Source: WJMB01 sp964581465 (GTDB lineage: Bacteria; RBG-13-66-14). From it: DNA of 64,000 nt. The notes below the pieces were generated by a model. The model was given only the letters and a program-made list of their open reading frames with translations. It made no database searches and had not been told where the DNA came from. The stretch lies in contig CAZOOP010000010.1 of NCBI GenBank assembly GCA_964581465.1, forward strand, positions 22,458-86,457, in the 5' to 3' direction. This document shows, in pieces, positions 55,967 through 64,000 of the stretch (the first letter of the stretch is position 1; every line of letters begins with the position of its first letter). Position numbers and translations under genes: made by a program.

Positions 55967-56653
55967 TCAGCTTTCGCCCTTGCCCGCCGTCACGGCGTTG
56001 GAGTGGAAGATGTAGTGGCGCTTCTTGTCGATGGTGAGCAGGTTCTTGTTCTTCAGTTCGTTGACGAAGCGGCAGACCGTCTCGCGACTGCAGCCGGCCA
56101 TGTCGGCCAGCTCCTGGTGGGTGAGCTGGATGGTCAGGCGGGTGCCCAGCTCGTGGGAGGCGCCGTAGTAATCGCGCAGGCGGATGAACAGGGACTCGAT
56201 CTTCTCGCGGCTGGTCTTGAAGGTCAGGTCCTCGATCTGCGAATCGGCGTCACGCAGGCGCTGGGAGAGCACCTTGATGATCTTGATGGCCAGGCTGGGC
56301 AGTTGCTCGAGGATGGGCAGGAAGTCGTCCTTGTGCAGGGTGAGGATGCTGACCTCGCCCATGGCCTCCACCGAGGCGCTGCGGGGCATCTTGTCCAGCA
56401 CCGCCAGCTCGCCGAAGAAGCTGCCGTCGGAGAGGATGTCGAGGATCTTTTCGCGCCCGTCCAGGCTGCGCCGGGTCACCTTGACCTGGCCGTGCTCGAT
56501 GAGGAAGAACTCATCGCCGCGTTCGCCCTCGGTGATGATGATATCGCCCTTGGTGTAGCGCTTGCGCTTGAGCAGGTGATAGATCCGCTCCAGCTCGCGT
56601 TCATCGAGGGCGGAGAACAGGGGGATCCTCGTCAGGTCGAAAGATGTGTTCAT
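55967..56653 (-). CDS. Crp/Fnr-family transcriptional regulator
   Basis: A 228-aa regulator. Residues ~20-110 form a cyclic-nucleotide-binding fold (EFFLIEHGQVKVTRR, SFFGELAVLDKMPRSASVEA), with the PRSASV motif that contacts the ligand in cAMP-binding members. The C-terminal domain has a winged helix with recognition helix SRETVCRFVNEL. No N-terminal Fe-S cysteines are present, so it is not Fnr-like. cAMP or another nucleotide is likely, but not proven. Its ATG is 34 bases past a conserved AT-rich stretch. Confidence 0.92.
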   Translation of the reverse strand: MNTSFDLTRIPLFSALDERELERIYHLLKRKRYTKGDIIITEGERGDEFFLIEHGQVKVTRRSLDGREKILDILSDGSFFGELAVLDKMPRSASVEAMGEVSILTLHKDDFLPILEQLPSLAIKIIKVLSQRLRDADSQIEDLTFKTSREKIESLFIRLRDYYGASHELGTRLTIQLTHQELADMAGCSRETVCRFVNELKNKNLLTIDKKRHYIFHSNAVTAGKGES

Positions 56654-56745
56654 TGTGAGGCCTCACCTGGCGGAGTTGGAGTGGTTAAGTAGCGTATTTA
56701 AGTTTATACCATTTCAAATTGTTTCTCTATCTTATCCACGTTTCG

Positions 56746-56771
56746 AGCCGCCCGACCCGGGCCGGGCGGCT
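56746..56771. terminator. Hairpin between crp-like and lipoprotein genes
   Basis: AGCCGCCCG-ACCCGGGC-CGGGCGGCT forms a strong stem upstream of the Crp-like gene. No T-run. Role uncertain. Confidence 0.45.
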
Positions 56772-56847
56772 TGAAGCGGTTACTGCGCCTGTCGATGTAT
56801 CGTTGCCGGAGAGTGGAGATGCGGAACTGCTCCGCCGCTGGGCAACT

Positions 56848-56880
56848 AGAAAAAGACAGGGCGCCGCGGTGGCGCCCTGT
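56848..56880 (-). terminator. Terminator of the EB_dh-like lipoprotein gene
   Basis: On the minus strand ACAGGGCGCC-ACCGC-GGCGCCCTGT is followed by CTTTTTCTAG, 28 bases beyond the stop at 56908. Confidence 0.88.
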
Positions 56881-56907
56881 TCACTTAACCTCTCCGGGAG
56901 GAAAGGC

Positions 56908-58248
56908 CTAGTTACCGTGGTAGTACTGGTTCAGGTCGGCGTCGTCGCTCCAGTCGGTGTAGAAGTAGCGCTCGACCTCGAGGGTCCAGACACCGGTGTC
57001 CTCGTCGAAGGTGCCGCGGGCGATCACGTCGCCGGCAGAACCCAGGGTGCTGGAGAGAGCGCCGTAGCCGGGGATCTCGTCACCCGTGTGCCACTCCTTG
57101 GCGGGACCGAACTGATCACGTCCTTGATCACCCCAGCTAATGTAATCAGTATAGATCCACTCCGGAGACTCGGGGTAATAGATGTACTCCGGTTGATCCT
57201 GATGCTTGAACAGAGGTTGCTCGGTGAAGCGAGGACCGAACTTGACCTGCATCCAGTTGTAACGGAAGGGCGGGAAGCCTTCATCCGGGATCGGTCCGTG
57301 GTCGTTGATCAGGTCATCGGAGGTCTGGTACATGTCCTCCATGTAGGCCCAGTCCTGGATCTCGCGGGGCTGCCAGTTGGACTTGGCGGCGCTCCACCAC
57401 CAGATGTCCAGCTTGGCGGTGTTCTCGTAGGTGGCCATGTCCGGGGTCAGCTTGCAGAGCCAGTTGTTGCCGTCCTGGTACCAGCAGATGTCCCAGCCGC
57501 CGTCGAAGAAGCCCTCGACCGAGGGGGTCGGCCTGGGGTTGTCGGCCTCGGGGTCTTCCACGCCCCAGATGTCCCAGACAAGGCCCAGGGTATCAGAGCT
57601 GAAGCCGTGATTGTAACCGTCGGGGACGGGGCAATCCGGATCATTGTAGTATTCGGGGAAGTCGTCGTACCTGGGGTCGAGACCGTTTTCCACCTGCCGC
57701 AGCTCACCCTCCCATATGTCTAGGGTGGTTCTCACATCGCCGTAGAAGCGCCAGCGCTTGTGATAGTGGTCGTCGGTGCCCGAGGGGTCGGTCCACTGGA
57801 AGGCCATGTAGAGGATGCCGACACCGCCGGAGACGGTGTAGGCGGCGCAGACGTCGACTTCATCGACAACCTCGGAGCTGAAAGCGTCATCGGGATCGTC
57901 GTAGCCCGAGGCGTAGGGCTTGTGCTCCAAGTCGACGGTGTACCAGGTGCAGATGCCCTGATCGGGGTGCCAGGGCTCATCGACCTCGAGGTAGCCATCG
58001 ACGGTGGGGAACTCGGTCAGGTAGGTCGGCACAACGCCGTTGTCATAGCCGCCGTCACCATTGAAGTCCAGCACCAGATGGCTGCCGCAGAAGTTGTCGA
58101 AGGAATCGTCGGTGACGAAGATCGAGAAGGCCTGATCCATGTACTGAGCGGTCGGGAAGTCGCTCATTACGTCTTCTGGATCGCAGGCCGTCATCAGAAT
58201 GATGGCGCTCAGCGTGACGATCAGCAGAGCAAAAAGTGGTTTACGCAC
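56908..58248 (-). CDS. Lipoprotein with ethylbenzene-dehydrogenase-like heme domain
   Basis: A 446-aa protein. It starts at GTG (after GGAGGGG) with a signal peptide and lipobox LMTAC (Cys22). The rest resembles the EB_dh heme-binding domain: LYMAFQWTDPSGTDDHYHKR, KLDIWWWSAAKSNW, DDLINDHGP and GTFDEDTGVWTLEVERYFYT. Members of this family bind heme b and pass electrons in periplasmic oxidoreductases, or are orphan surface proteins. No molybdenum-enzyme subunit is nearby, so a role in electron transfer is inference from the domain alone. Confidence 0.82.
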   Translation of the reverse strand: MRKPLFALLIVTLSAIILMTACDPEDVMSDFPTAQYMDQAFSIFVTDDSFDNFCGSHLVLDFNGDGGYDNGVVPTYLTEFPTVDGYLEVDEPWHPDQGICTWYTVDLEHKPYASGYDDPDDAFSSEVVDEVDVCAAYTVSGGVGILYMAFQWTDPSGTDDHYHKRWRFYGDVRTTLDIWEGELRQVENGLDPRYDDFPEYYNDPDCPVPDGYNHGFSSDTLGLVWDIWGVEDPEADNPRPTPSVEGFFDGGWDICWYQDGNNWLCKLTPDMATYENTAKLDIWWWSAAKSNWQPREIQDWAYMEDMYQTSDDLINDHGPIPDEGFPPFRYNWMQVKFGPRFTEQPLFKHQDQPEYIYYPESPEWIYTDYISWGDQGRDQFGPAKEWHTGDEIPGYGALSSTLGSAGDVIARGTFDEDTGVWTLEVERYFYTDWSDDADLNQYYHGN

Positions 58249-59170
58249 GCTAACCCCTCCTTGGTATCGGCTTGGAAACTGGAGGCCGCCGGCGTCGTCC
58301 TGGGGGGTGGACGGGCCGCACTGTGGTTGATCTAGTCGAATGAATCCGTGAGGAAGTCCGGGCCGTTTACGTATAGGCTTGAGATAGAGTGATCGGGCGT
58401 GAAGCGGATTGGCTGATTAAGGGATACTTGAATCATTGACACGGGAACGTCGGCTTGAAGGCTTGCTCGGTTTCTCCGCGAGCCTGATGGATCCCAGGGG
58501 GGATAACCAAGGGTTGAACCTAGGTATTCTACCATACGGTTGAACCTGGAGTTCGAACCATGGTTGGAGAAAGTCGACCGACCCAATGCGGCGCAAGGCG
58601 CGACATCCGGAGATGACTGCGAGCTGTGCCATCCCGCCGCAGCCGGCTCGAGTGAGGGTTAGCGGACTTGTTTGCTATTATAGATTTTACCTATCGAAGG
58701 GTATCACAACCTATATCGGCTGTCAAGAACCACCTAGGTGTTGATGATAACATGCAAGAGGGTTAGATAACCGCTCAGGGTAACGGATCGGGAGGCGGCA
58801 ACGGTACGGTGTTGGGAGACATGAACCGATGCAGGGTGATGTGAAATCGTTGCGGACCTTCACGTTTGCGCACAGTTGTGTAAACGGCCTGGGATCGTCT
58901 ACAGAGCCCGGAGGGGATCGTGACAATAACCTGCTGATAAGACATATGTTGCGCCAGATTCATCTGTCACGATACAACTAGTAGAAGAATGGCTGCTGGA
59001 ACACGATCCAGCCCTGGAATACCCAGCTATCAGCCCACTTTGGTCCGTCCACCCGCCATGATGCCCAGGGTGTTTTACCAAGCTACCCCCGGATGAGACG
59101 GGGCGCTCGAGATCGTAATGAGCCGGCAGACGCGCGTCGCCTTAAGCCCTTCGGCCACTCGGGGGCTCCG
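58249..59170. other. Intergenic, no gene recognised
   Basis: About 920 bp between divergent genes. Several small open frames have no domain or ribosome site. It should hold the promoter of the lipoprotein gene. No RNA gene was seen. Confidence 0.5.
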
Positions 59171-59200
59171 TTGACAAAGGTCGGCCCGCTGCTCCATACT
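59171..59200 (+). promoter_or_regulatory. Promoter of the large secreted-protein gene
   Basis: TTGACA (59171-59176), 18 bp and CATACT (59195-59200), about 47 bp before the start codon. Confidence 0.6.
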
Positions 59201-59246
59201 CGCTAAGCTTGACTATAACGCCACAAAGCCAAACCGGGGAGCGACC

Positions 59247-62200
59247 TTGAAAACAATTCCGCCCGTTCTGTTGGTGATCGCGGCGCTCTTGACAGCCGCG
59301 GCGAACGCGGATATCCGTGACGTGGACTACGGCGGCTTCCGCGAGGTCGACCTGCTGTCCGATCCCCAAGTGCATGAGCTGAGAACCTATGATCAGTCGT
59401 CGGGATACGGTTATGCGCCCGGGAGGGCCACCCTGGGCGGAGGCTACGTCGTTTTCGGCTTCGAACCCAACCGCGGCCAGGGTGATCCGGGTGGCGACGC
59501 CTTCGAGCTGGACAACATCAGTTGCGCCTACTACTCGCCGTGGTCGGCCCAGGCCGCCAGCCTGGAGCTCGACTATTCCGGTATGGTTCGCATCAGCATC
59601 TCCAGCCGACCGCGCGGCGGTCAATGGCGGGAGCTCTACACCGGTGGAGCCGGTGACGAAGGATCGCTGACCCTGCCCATCCCGCCGGCGTATCTCAACA
59701 CCGCCGCCGGCCACCGCTGCGAGTTCTACTTGCGCATCGAGCAACTCGGCTCGACCGAGGTCGTTCTCGACGAGGCGTCGCTTAGCTGGGAGACTCGGGG
59801 GTATAACACCAGCTACCAGCCCAACATCTTCTACACCATCTCCGGAGGCGTTCACGCCTTCAGCGAAGGCTACCGACGCTACGAGACACTGCTCAACGAC
59901 CTCCAGCCGGGCTGCATAAACCAGCATGTGATGTGGGGCTGGGTGCAGCCCTCCTACTGGCCCTGGCACTGGGTTTACGACGAGGACGACTGGGACGGCT
60001 ATAACAACTACTACGATATCACCGCCGACACCTCGCGCTTTGAAGAATATGAGATCGAGATCGGCGCGCGTTACGACATGGCCCGGATGCTGCGCTTCTA
60101 CTCCGGCGTGGACGACTACAACTACCCGGAACCGGTCAGCGCCGCCAACCTGCCCACCCAGGAGTTCTGGATCCAACCCGACATCCAGGAACCGGCCCGC
60201 TGGGTCTCCTTCGGCAACGACGCCGTCGACGACCTCAATCGCGATCTGACCAACCCGGGCAAGTATCCGGTCTGGCATCCCAGGCTGATCTGGTACGTCA
60301 GCGGCGACGCCCGCGGCTACAAGGAGAACGGCAGACCCTACTACGGTTTTTCACTCAACAACCGCTTCTATTCTCCCCTCTACCCCTACACCAAGGAGTA
60401 CTGGGAGCGCTACCGCGCCGACATGCGGGCCATCATCTACGCCGACAGCCGGCGCAACGACGACTTCTACCGCTCCGGCGACGAGTACTTCCTAACCAAG
60501 GACAAGCTGCGCGCGCGCTGGGTCTCCGCCGACTATCCGGGAACGAACTTTCGCTTGGACGATCTCGACGAGAACAACATCCACTTGGGCGGCACCAAGG
60601 TCGTGCCCATCGTCGATGATTACGTCGGCTGGTCTCCGGATACCCCTGACCCACAAGAACCCACCGCCGGGCGCCAGCGCACCCCGACGGTCCGCCACTT
60701 CATCGAGTACACCGTCGAGGAGCTCGAGACCGTCACCGCAGCCGAGCGGCGCAACTACCCCGACGCCTCCGGCGAGCCCTACTTCCAGGTGGGCATGGTG
60801 CGCGACGATACGCGCCGGGTCACCGACTGCAACATCGCCGGTTACCTGATGACCAACGAGCCGGCCTTCCACGGCGGCCGCGAAAAACACCTCTGGCGGC
60901 GCAGCGGGAGTGATCACAAGCGGGTTTCCGTCGCCGACGACGAGTACTACCCACCCGTCAACGGCTACAACATCCCCCTCGAGGAAGCGTTCGACGACTG
61001 GCTCCTCGACTACTACGGCGGTCCCGACCACTTGAGCGACGCCGAGGTCTGGGCCGACTCCGGTTACGATTCGATCGGCCAGCTCAACGCCGCCTGGGGC
61101 ACCAACTACCGGGACGGCCAGACGATTCCCCTGCCGGTGCGCGTGGTCGCCCTGGATCCCTCCGCCCCACGTCCCACCGCCGGGGACTTCGCCCTGGAAC
61201 CCGACGAGGTGCGTTTCAATAGCTGGGAGCGACGCCTCTTCGACTACCTGAGAGCTGATTACAATCCCGGCTCAGACGCCTACCTGCTGGGTGGCAGCGA
61301 CGGCGTCGACCGCGTCTCGGGCGGGCAACTGCGGATGTGGTACGACTATATGCGCTACCTGCACCACACCTGGGAGCGCTACCTGGTCTGGGCCCCCGGC
61401 GTGTTCAACGGCGCCCTGGACCAGATGGACCGCCGTCGCGACATCGCCGGCGGTGAATCGCGCCTGGGTCGGCGAGTGATCCTGGGCAGCGAAACCGCTT
61501 TCCACCAGGCCTGGAACTCCAAACTCGGCGCCCAGCACGACCCCCGGGCCTTCAACACCGCCGCTATCGGCGTCAACCCCCACAACGCCCACTGGGCCCA
61601 TTTCGTCAGCTATCTGCGCGCCGGGCAGTGCGCGGCCTCCGACGATCCCGCCGACCCCTTCGGTTACTACCCCGTCTACTTCTCCGAGTTCGCCAACGGT
61701 TACGTGACCAACCCCGGCGGCAGTTGGCGGATGCTGCACTCCATCGCCGACATCGCCATCATGAGCCAGTACATGAACCTCTTCGACGTCCGGCTGGGTT
61801 TCTGGCACAATCTGCTGGAGATCTGGGCCGACGACGGTCACTACTTGGGCGAGCCTGGTCGCTGGGACCCCGACACCTACGCTGACGAGCTCTACGAGTA
61901 CTACTCGACGCCCAACCTGGACCTGCACCTCGATCGCGAGGCCGAGATCCTGGTTCTCTTCGACCCACCGAGTATCGCCTGCGGTGACAACGCCGATCTG
62001 CGCGGCGGCCACGAGCGTATCTCGGCGTTGCTGATCGAGAACGGCTACCTCTGCGACACCTGGCGCTCCTTCCGCTTCCGCGGTCTCGATCCCCGCCAGG
62101 GCGCGGAGCTGGCGCGACGCTACAAGCTGATCATCATCCCGGACTGGTACATCATGGACGACGGCGGCTACGCCCCCCTGGGGTGCGATGAGCTGGCCAT

Positions 62201-63941
62201 CCTCGAAGAGTACCTGGATCACGGCGGCCGCGTGCTGCTCTTCGACTCCGTGGGTTTATGGTCCTTCGACAACTCCGGCTCCGACCGGGGACGGATCGTG
62301 CCCGAGATACCGGAGGAGCTCTACGGCGACTGCGGACGCCCGCGCGAGGAGTACTACAACATAAAGGCGCCCCGGGGTTACGACTTCCCCGACCTGGAGG
62401 TCCAGCGCGACCTGGGTTACCTGGGCACCGACGACGACTCGCTGACACTGAGCAACGGCACCAATCATCATCCGGGCACCGACTACAACAACAACGCCTA
62501 CGAGGGCGACGGAGACAACGGGGGCATCTTCCTGACCCACCTCACCGGCGACCCCGCTTTCTCGACACTGCTGCGGGTAGAGGGCTACGGCAACACCGAA
62601 ACCGCCAAGGACTTCGTCGGCACCATCGACACCTCCCGTGGACGCACCCCCTACGGCAACGTCCTCTACTGCGGTACCCGCTTCTTCCCCTACACCGCCT
62701 ACGGCGACGGCCAACTGATCCACAAGTTGCTCTACAGCGCCGCCCGCTGGGCCGGAATCGACAACAGCGTCAGCCTCACCGAACCCCTGGTGACCGCCAA
62801 CGCCGGCTTCGAGAACTCCATCCCGCCCTGGCGTATCGTCAAGGAATCCTCCGTCGGCGGTCTGGGAGTCGAGTACATCGACTACACCGACGAGGGGATC
62901 ACCGGTTACGGTGAACGCGGCCTCAAGCTCGTCTTCGGCGCCGGCGGATACTACACCTCGAGCTCGGGACGCCCCCGCCTCGAGGACCAGGTCGGCATCG
63001 GTGTGCGCCTGGCCGACATGCTGCCCGACCAGGAGCTGATCCCCGGTCGTCAGTACCACCTCTACCTCGACGCCCGGGTGGCCGACTTCAACTGCCCCGT
63101 CAACCAGAGCGAGTACAACGAGGATCGGGGCAGCCTGACCACCGACGCGCCCTATCTGGGGGTCTACATCAAGGAGCCCGGCGGCGAGTTCAAGCTGCAC
63201 TGGGTCGTCGATCTGATCGCCGAGCACTACAGCCAGAGCCGCAAGACGATCCTCGGCGATTGGCACCGCTATGATGTGCCCCTGGTGCTGCCCTATCCGG
63301 AGCAGGGTCGAGACCTCGGCCAGACCGAGATCCGCTTCGTCCTCTCCGGCGAGCTCCAACTGCTCCGCGAACGCGACCGAGTCCACGGCTCCAACGACGA
63401 GGTCTCCTGGCAGAATAACGAAGCCGAGTTCGCCAATACCACCGTCTATCTGGACAACGTCTGCGCTATCGACGAGTTCATCACCGCCGACACCTACGTC
63501 GACGACGGCAACTCGCCCAACCACGGCCATGCCCACGACCTGCGGCTCAGCGCTGACCAGTGCATCCTGATGGCTATCGACGAGGATGCCGTACCCCTGA
63601 GTTCCGGAGCCGAGCGGGTCAAGCTGCGCTTCCACGTCGACGGCTTCCGTGGCGAAGCCTCCCGCATCGACTTCCGCCTAATCGGCGCTTCCTGGGAGGA
63701 GGACATCCAGCGAGAAAGCCTCAGCCTGGAGGTGCCCGACGTCCCCCGAGCCGCCGTTACAATCGACGGCCGGGGATTCCACGAGGCCGACCTAACCGCC
63801 CTGTTCACATACTGGCGGACCCATCCAGAGGAAGGCTACCACGGCATCTGCCTGAGTCTCGGTGACGGCTCGGCCAAGCTGTCCATCGACTCCCGCGAGA
63901 CCTGGGAGCAGGAGTTGCGACCGCGGATCATCCTCGAGTAA
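59247..63941 (+). CDS. Large secreted glycoside-hydrolase-like protein
   Basis: A 1564-aa protein starting at TTG after GGGGAG, with a signal peptide (PPVLLVIAALLTAAANA). Residues ~190-880 look like a TIM-barrel glycosidase: the clan GH-A type NEP motif (MTNEPAF, Glu538) is a candidate acid/base, and SEF (Glu814) a candidate nucleophile. Residues ~900-1030 resemble the GH42 middle domain (GATase-like, ARRYKLIIIPDWYI, LEEYLDHGGRVLLF). Around 1170-1400 is a carbohydrate-binding-like beta-sandwich. The last ~155 residues (ITADTYVDDGNSPNHGHAHD) resemble a DNRLRE/CBM96 domain. Substrate cannot be inferred. Palindrome copy D starts 10 bp after the stop. Confidence 0.78.
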   Translation: MKTIPPVLLVIAALLTAAANADIRDVDYGGFREVDLLSDPQVHELRTYDQSSGYGYAPGRATLGGGYVVFGFEPNRGQGDPGGDAFELDNISCAYYSPWSAQAASLELDYSGMVRISISSRPRGGQWRELYTGGAGDEGSLTLPIPPAYLNTAAGHRCEFYLRIEQLGSTEVVLDEASLSWETRGYNTSYQPNIFYTISGGVHAFSEGYRRYETLLNDLQPGCINQHVMWGWVQPSYWPWHWVYDEDDWDGYNNYYDITADTSRFEEYEIEIGARYDMARMLRFYSGVDDYNYPEPVSAANLPTQEFWIQPDIQEPARWVSFGNDAVDDLNRDLTNPGKYPVWHPRLIWYVSGDARGYKENGRPYYGFSLNNRFYSPLYPYTKEYWERYRADMRAIIYADSRRNDDFYRSGDEYFLTKDKLRARWVSADYPGTNFRLDDLDENNIHLGGTKVVPIVDDYVGWSPDTPDPQEPTAGRQRTPTVRHFIEYTVEELETVTAAERRNYPDASGEPYFQVGMVRDDTRRVTDCNIAGYLMTNEPAFHGGREKHLWRRSGSDHKRVSVADDEYYPPVNGYNIPLEEAFDDWLLDYYGGPDHLSDAEVWADSGYDSIGQLNAAWGTNYRDGQTIPLPVRVVALDPSAPRPTAGDFALEPDEVRFNSWERRLFDYLRADYNPGSDAYLLGGSDGVDRVSGGQLRMWYDYMRYLHHTWERYLVWAPGVFNGALDQMDRRRDIAGGESRLGRRVILGSETAFHQAWNSKLGAQHDPRAFNTAAIGVNPHNAHWAHFVSYLRAGQCAASDDPADPFGYYPVYFSEFANGYVTNPGGSWRMLHSIADIAIMSQYMNLFDVRLGFWHNLLEIWADDGHYLGEPGRWDPDTYADELYEYYSTPNLDLHLDREAEILVLFDPPSIACGDNADLRGGHERISALLIENGYLCDTWRSFRFRGLDPRQGAELARRYKLIIIPDWYIMDDGGYAPLGCDELAILEEYLDHGGRVLLFDSVGLWSFDNSGSDRGRIVPEIPEELYGDCGRPREEYYNIKAPRGYDFPDLEVQRDLGYLGTDDDSLTLSNGTNHHPGTDYNNNAYEGDGDNGGIFLTHLTGDPAFSTLLRVEGYGNTETAKDFVGTIDTSRGRTPYGNVLYCGTRFFPYTAYGDGQLIHKLLYSAARWAGIDNSVSLTEPLVTANAGFENSIPPWRIVKESSVGGLGVEYIDYTDEGITGYGERGLKLVFGAGGYYTSSSGRPRLEDQVGIGVRLADMLPDQELIPGRQYHLYLDARVADFNCPVNQSEYNEDRGSLTTDAPYLGVYIKEPGGEFKLHWVVDLIAEHYSQSRKTILGDWHRYDVPLVLPYPEQGRDLGQTEIRFVLSGELQLLRERDRVHGSNDEVSWQNNEAEFANTTVYLDNVCAIDEFITADTYVDDGNSPNHGHAHDLRLSADQCILMAIDEDAVPLSSGAERVKLRFHVDGFRGEASRIDFRLIGASWEEDIQRESLSLEVPDVPRAAVTIDGRGFHEADLTALFTYWRTHPEEGYHGICLSLGDGSAKLSIDSRETWEQELRPRIILE

Positions 63942-63950
63942 ACCTATCCC

Positions 63951-64000
63951 GAGACCTTTGTAAAACGCCACCGACGACACCTTTCCCCCCGCGCCCGGCG
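63951..64000. repeat. Nested palindrome element, copy D, cut by window end
   Basis: GAGACCTTTGTAAAA (63951-63965) matches the left outer arm of copy B with few changes, and it begins 10 bp after a stop codon like copy C. The rest is beyond the window. Confidence 0.6.

Overview
The window is GC-rich bacterial chromosome, compact and mostly housekeeping. It comes from a draft assembly: ten N's lie at 33794-33803. Gene content (a division and cell-wall cluster, many lipoproteins and secreted proteins, formate-THF ligase, carbamate kinase, a fumarate-reductase-like iron-sulfur/flavoprotein set) fits an uncultured bacterium, probably diderm and at least partly anaerobic. The phylum cannot be fixed from sequence alone.

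Layout: 0.4-3 kb polA (minus). 3.5-9.2 kb: two decayed IS1595-like elements flank a small membrane protein, a cold-shock protein, fhs and a membrane/coiled-coil protein. 9.5-11.7 kb: a two-gene unit of unknown function. 12.8-28.6 kb: the dcw cluster in order mraZ, rsmH, ftsL-like, ftsI, murF, mraY, a 53-aa ORF, ftsW, murG, murC, murB, ftsQ, ftsA, ftsZ. It starts at a promoter followed by three TGGNG boxes spaced 10 bp apart, the pattern of a MraZ operator. murE and murD are missing from it. 28.6-29.7 kb: a tandem array of ~78-bp units runs up to the promoter of a tRNA-Val/tRNA-Asp operon. 30.6-32.9 kb: a ribosomal protein S1 with very acidic extensions. 33.2-38.2 kb: lipoproteins and secreted repeat proteins.

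38.6-45.6 kb: on the minus strand, a ferredoxin-like membrane protein, an AT-rich OLD-like ATPase gene that looks acquired, a FrdB-like subunit, a frameshifted glycosyltransferase-like membrane protein, and a FrdA-like flavoprotein carrying an N-terminal helix-hairpin-helix domain. 45.8-50 kb: a lipoprotein, lon and hsp20. 50-52.1 kb: AT-rich, with nested mobile-element remnants. 52.4-58.2 kb: recF, carbamate kinase behind a possible attenuator, a methyltransferase, a GNAT acetyltransferase, a Crp/Fnr regulator and a heme-binding-type lipoprotein. 59.2-63.9 kb: a large secreted glycoside-hydrolase-like protein.

The most unusual material is non-coding. (1) A family of ~180-bp nested palindromes (57-235, 12464-12649, 19884-20069, start of a fourth at 63951) has arms that change in compensating pairs; three of the four lie just after gene ends. 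(2) Internally deleted IS1595-like elements and MITE-like elements share the terminus GGGATYATCAC, and one MITE sits inside another. (3) The 78-bp array appears related to the promoter it precedes. The transposable elements appear immobile on their own, because all three transposase copies lack the central catalytic region.
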